From Candidatus Zixiibacteriota bacterium (lineage in GTDB: Bacteria > Zixibacteria > MSB-5A5 > GN15 > JAAZOE01), in contig JAGLON010000033.1 in the NCBI GenBank assembly GCA_023138975.1, forward strand, positions 62,001 to 126,000: a DNA stretch of 64,000 bases, in the 5' to 3' direction. How positions within the stretch are numbered: the stretch's first letter is position 1; each line of letters starts with the position of its first letter. A model generated the notes under the pieces. The model ran no database searches. It saw only the letters and a list, made by a program, of their open reading frames with translations, and was not told where the DNA came from. Both the position numbers and the translations under genes were made by a program. Positions 63,268 through 64,000 of the stretch are shown here, piece after piece.

Positions 63268-63986
63268 TGGCCAACTATCGTCCCATATTTCCAGGTGTCT
63301 TTACTGTCGGTAGTATTTTTTGCGGTTTTTTATCGATTATATCCGCAGCCGAGGGAGATCCTAATACAGCGGCATGGCTGATACTCCTGGCGGCGTTTCT
63401 GGACGGTCTTGACGGAAAAGTAGCGCGCTTATCGGGCGGAGTTTCCGATTTGGGCAAAGAGCTTGACTCGCTGGCTGATTTCCTGTCATTTGGGATTGCT
63501 CCGGCTTTTTTAGTTTATACCTTCAAGCTCAATGCTTTCGGTAAGTGGGGCTGGATTATCGGCCTGGTTTACATTACTGCTTCGGGCTATCGTCTGGCTC
63601 GGTACAATCTCCTGGCGACCTCGGAAGAAAAAGGAAATTTCCTCGGACTACCGGTTCCAGTGGCGGCGGTTACATTAGCGGGGTATGTTTTATTTTGCTA
63701 TGAAGTGTGGGGCAGTCTTGAATATCATGAGTACCTGATATCGTTTATGCTAATCTTTGCGGGATTAATGGTTTCTCAAGTGGAATATGACGCGATTCCG
63801 GATAGTTTTAATACTCGCGAAAACAGAATAAAACTGTTATATATTGTCGCATTAGCGCTGGCGGTGATTTTCAAGCCGCGCTTGTTGATTTTTCCGTTGT
63901 TTGTATTATACATCGGCAGCGGGCTGTTTAGAGAAGCGAAACGAATAATTAAAACAGCCGCCGGAAATTCCGGCAACGGAGTATAA
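63267..63986 (+). CDS. pssA: CDP-diacylglycerol-serine O-phosphatidyltransferase
   Basis: This 239-residue membrane protein contains the full CDP-alcohol phosphotransferase motif: D46, D49-G50, A53-R54, G63, D67 and D71 (FLDGLDGKVARLSGG then DLGKELDSLAD). It has about seven to eight helices. It makes phosphatidylserine from CDP-diacylglycerol and serine; the preceding psd gene uses the product. The ATG overlaps the psd stop (TAATG). Confidence 0.94.
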   Translation: MANYRPIFPGVFTVGSIFCGFLSIISAAEGDPNTAAWLILLAAFLDGLDGKVARLSGGVSDLGKELDSLADFLSFGIAPAFLVYTFKLNAFGKWGWIIGLVYITASGYRLARYNLLATSEEKGNFLGLPVPVAAVTLAGYVLFCYEVWGSLEYHEYLISFMLIFAGLMVSQVEYDAIPDSFNTRENRIKLLYIVALALAVIFKPRLLIFPLFVLYIGSGLFREAKRIIKTAAGNSGNGV

Positions 63987-64000
63987 AGACAGGTTGGTTT

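Noticed and set aside
1..64000. CRISPR arrays, insertion sequences and prophage
   Set aside because: No regularly spaced repeats, transposase motifs, terminal inverted repeats or phage structural genes were found on reading both strands.

Overview
The window is a bacterial chromosome segment that is moderately AT-rich, densely coded and without transposons, phage genes, rRNA or CRISPR. Several traits point to the FCB group. These are a subtilase with a C-terminal NPFNPRT-type sorting domain, a PorV/PorQ family protein next to a large TonB-dependent receptor, a dockerin-type repeat protein, FlgD-like C-terminal domains and CBM9-like lipoproteins. The dockerin and fibronectin style resembles candidate phyla such as Zixibacteria. 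That placement is inference; only the FCB-like character is well supported.

Bases 1-18248 are an exopolysaccharide or O-antigen locus. It holds a serine acetyltransferase-like enzyme, a Wzx flippase, an O-antigen ligase/polymerase, a FemAB-like transferase, a DegT aminotransferase, a NodB deacetylase, three glycosyltransferases, a hexapeptide acyltransferase, an MBOAT O-acyltransferase with its SGNH partner, and a further family 2 glycosyltransferase. A divergent minus-strand cassette inside it (7482-10280) encodes an acyl carrier protein, an AMP-forming acyl ligase and a GNAT protein. The set resembles exosortase-A-associated EPS loci, but no exosortase is present in the window.

Bases 18249-26099 carry a small ORF with its own promoter, a large secreted beta-helix/discoidin/Fn3 protein, and a minus-strand operon with a second MBOAT-SGNH pair plus a VanZ-like protein. 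The two MBOAT-SGNH pairs face each other in inverted orientation. A dockerin protein closes the region. A tRNA-Met(CAT) at 26491-26564 is followed by a promoter-to-terminator unit (26722-26927) that looks like a structured RNA or an attenuated leader.

Bases 27069-35334 encode two DUF3857/transglutaminase-like proteins, one with an intact Cys-His-Asp triad and one without, and two amidohydrolase-family proteins with degenerate metal sites in some domains. Bases 35414-45180 form the most coherent functional unit: GH130 phosphorylase, CBM9-like lipoprotein, sodium:solute symporter, GH38 alpha-mannosidase, PNGase F-like amidase and GH20 hexosaminidase. Together these could release, import and dismantle N-linked glycans.

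Bases 45288-46758 hold Tag and a lipoate ligase-like gene. Bases 47060-53615 are an outer-membrane operon (TonB receptor with EF-hand-like insertions, PorV/PorQ-like protein, lipoprotein) ending in a strong terminator. A GT39-like membrane protein with TPRs and a subtilase follow. The window ends in a housekeeping operon with a near-consensus promoter: EcfT, TruA, transaldolase, PurB, Psd and PssA.
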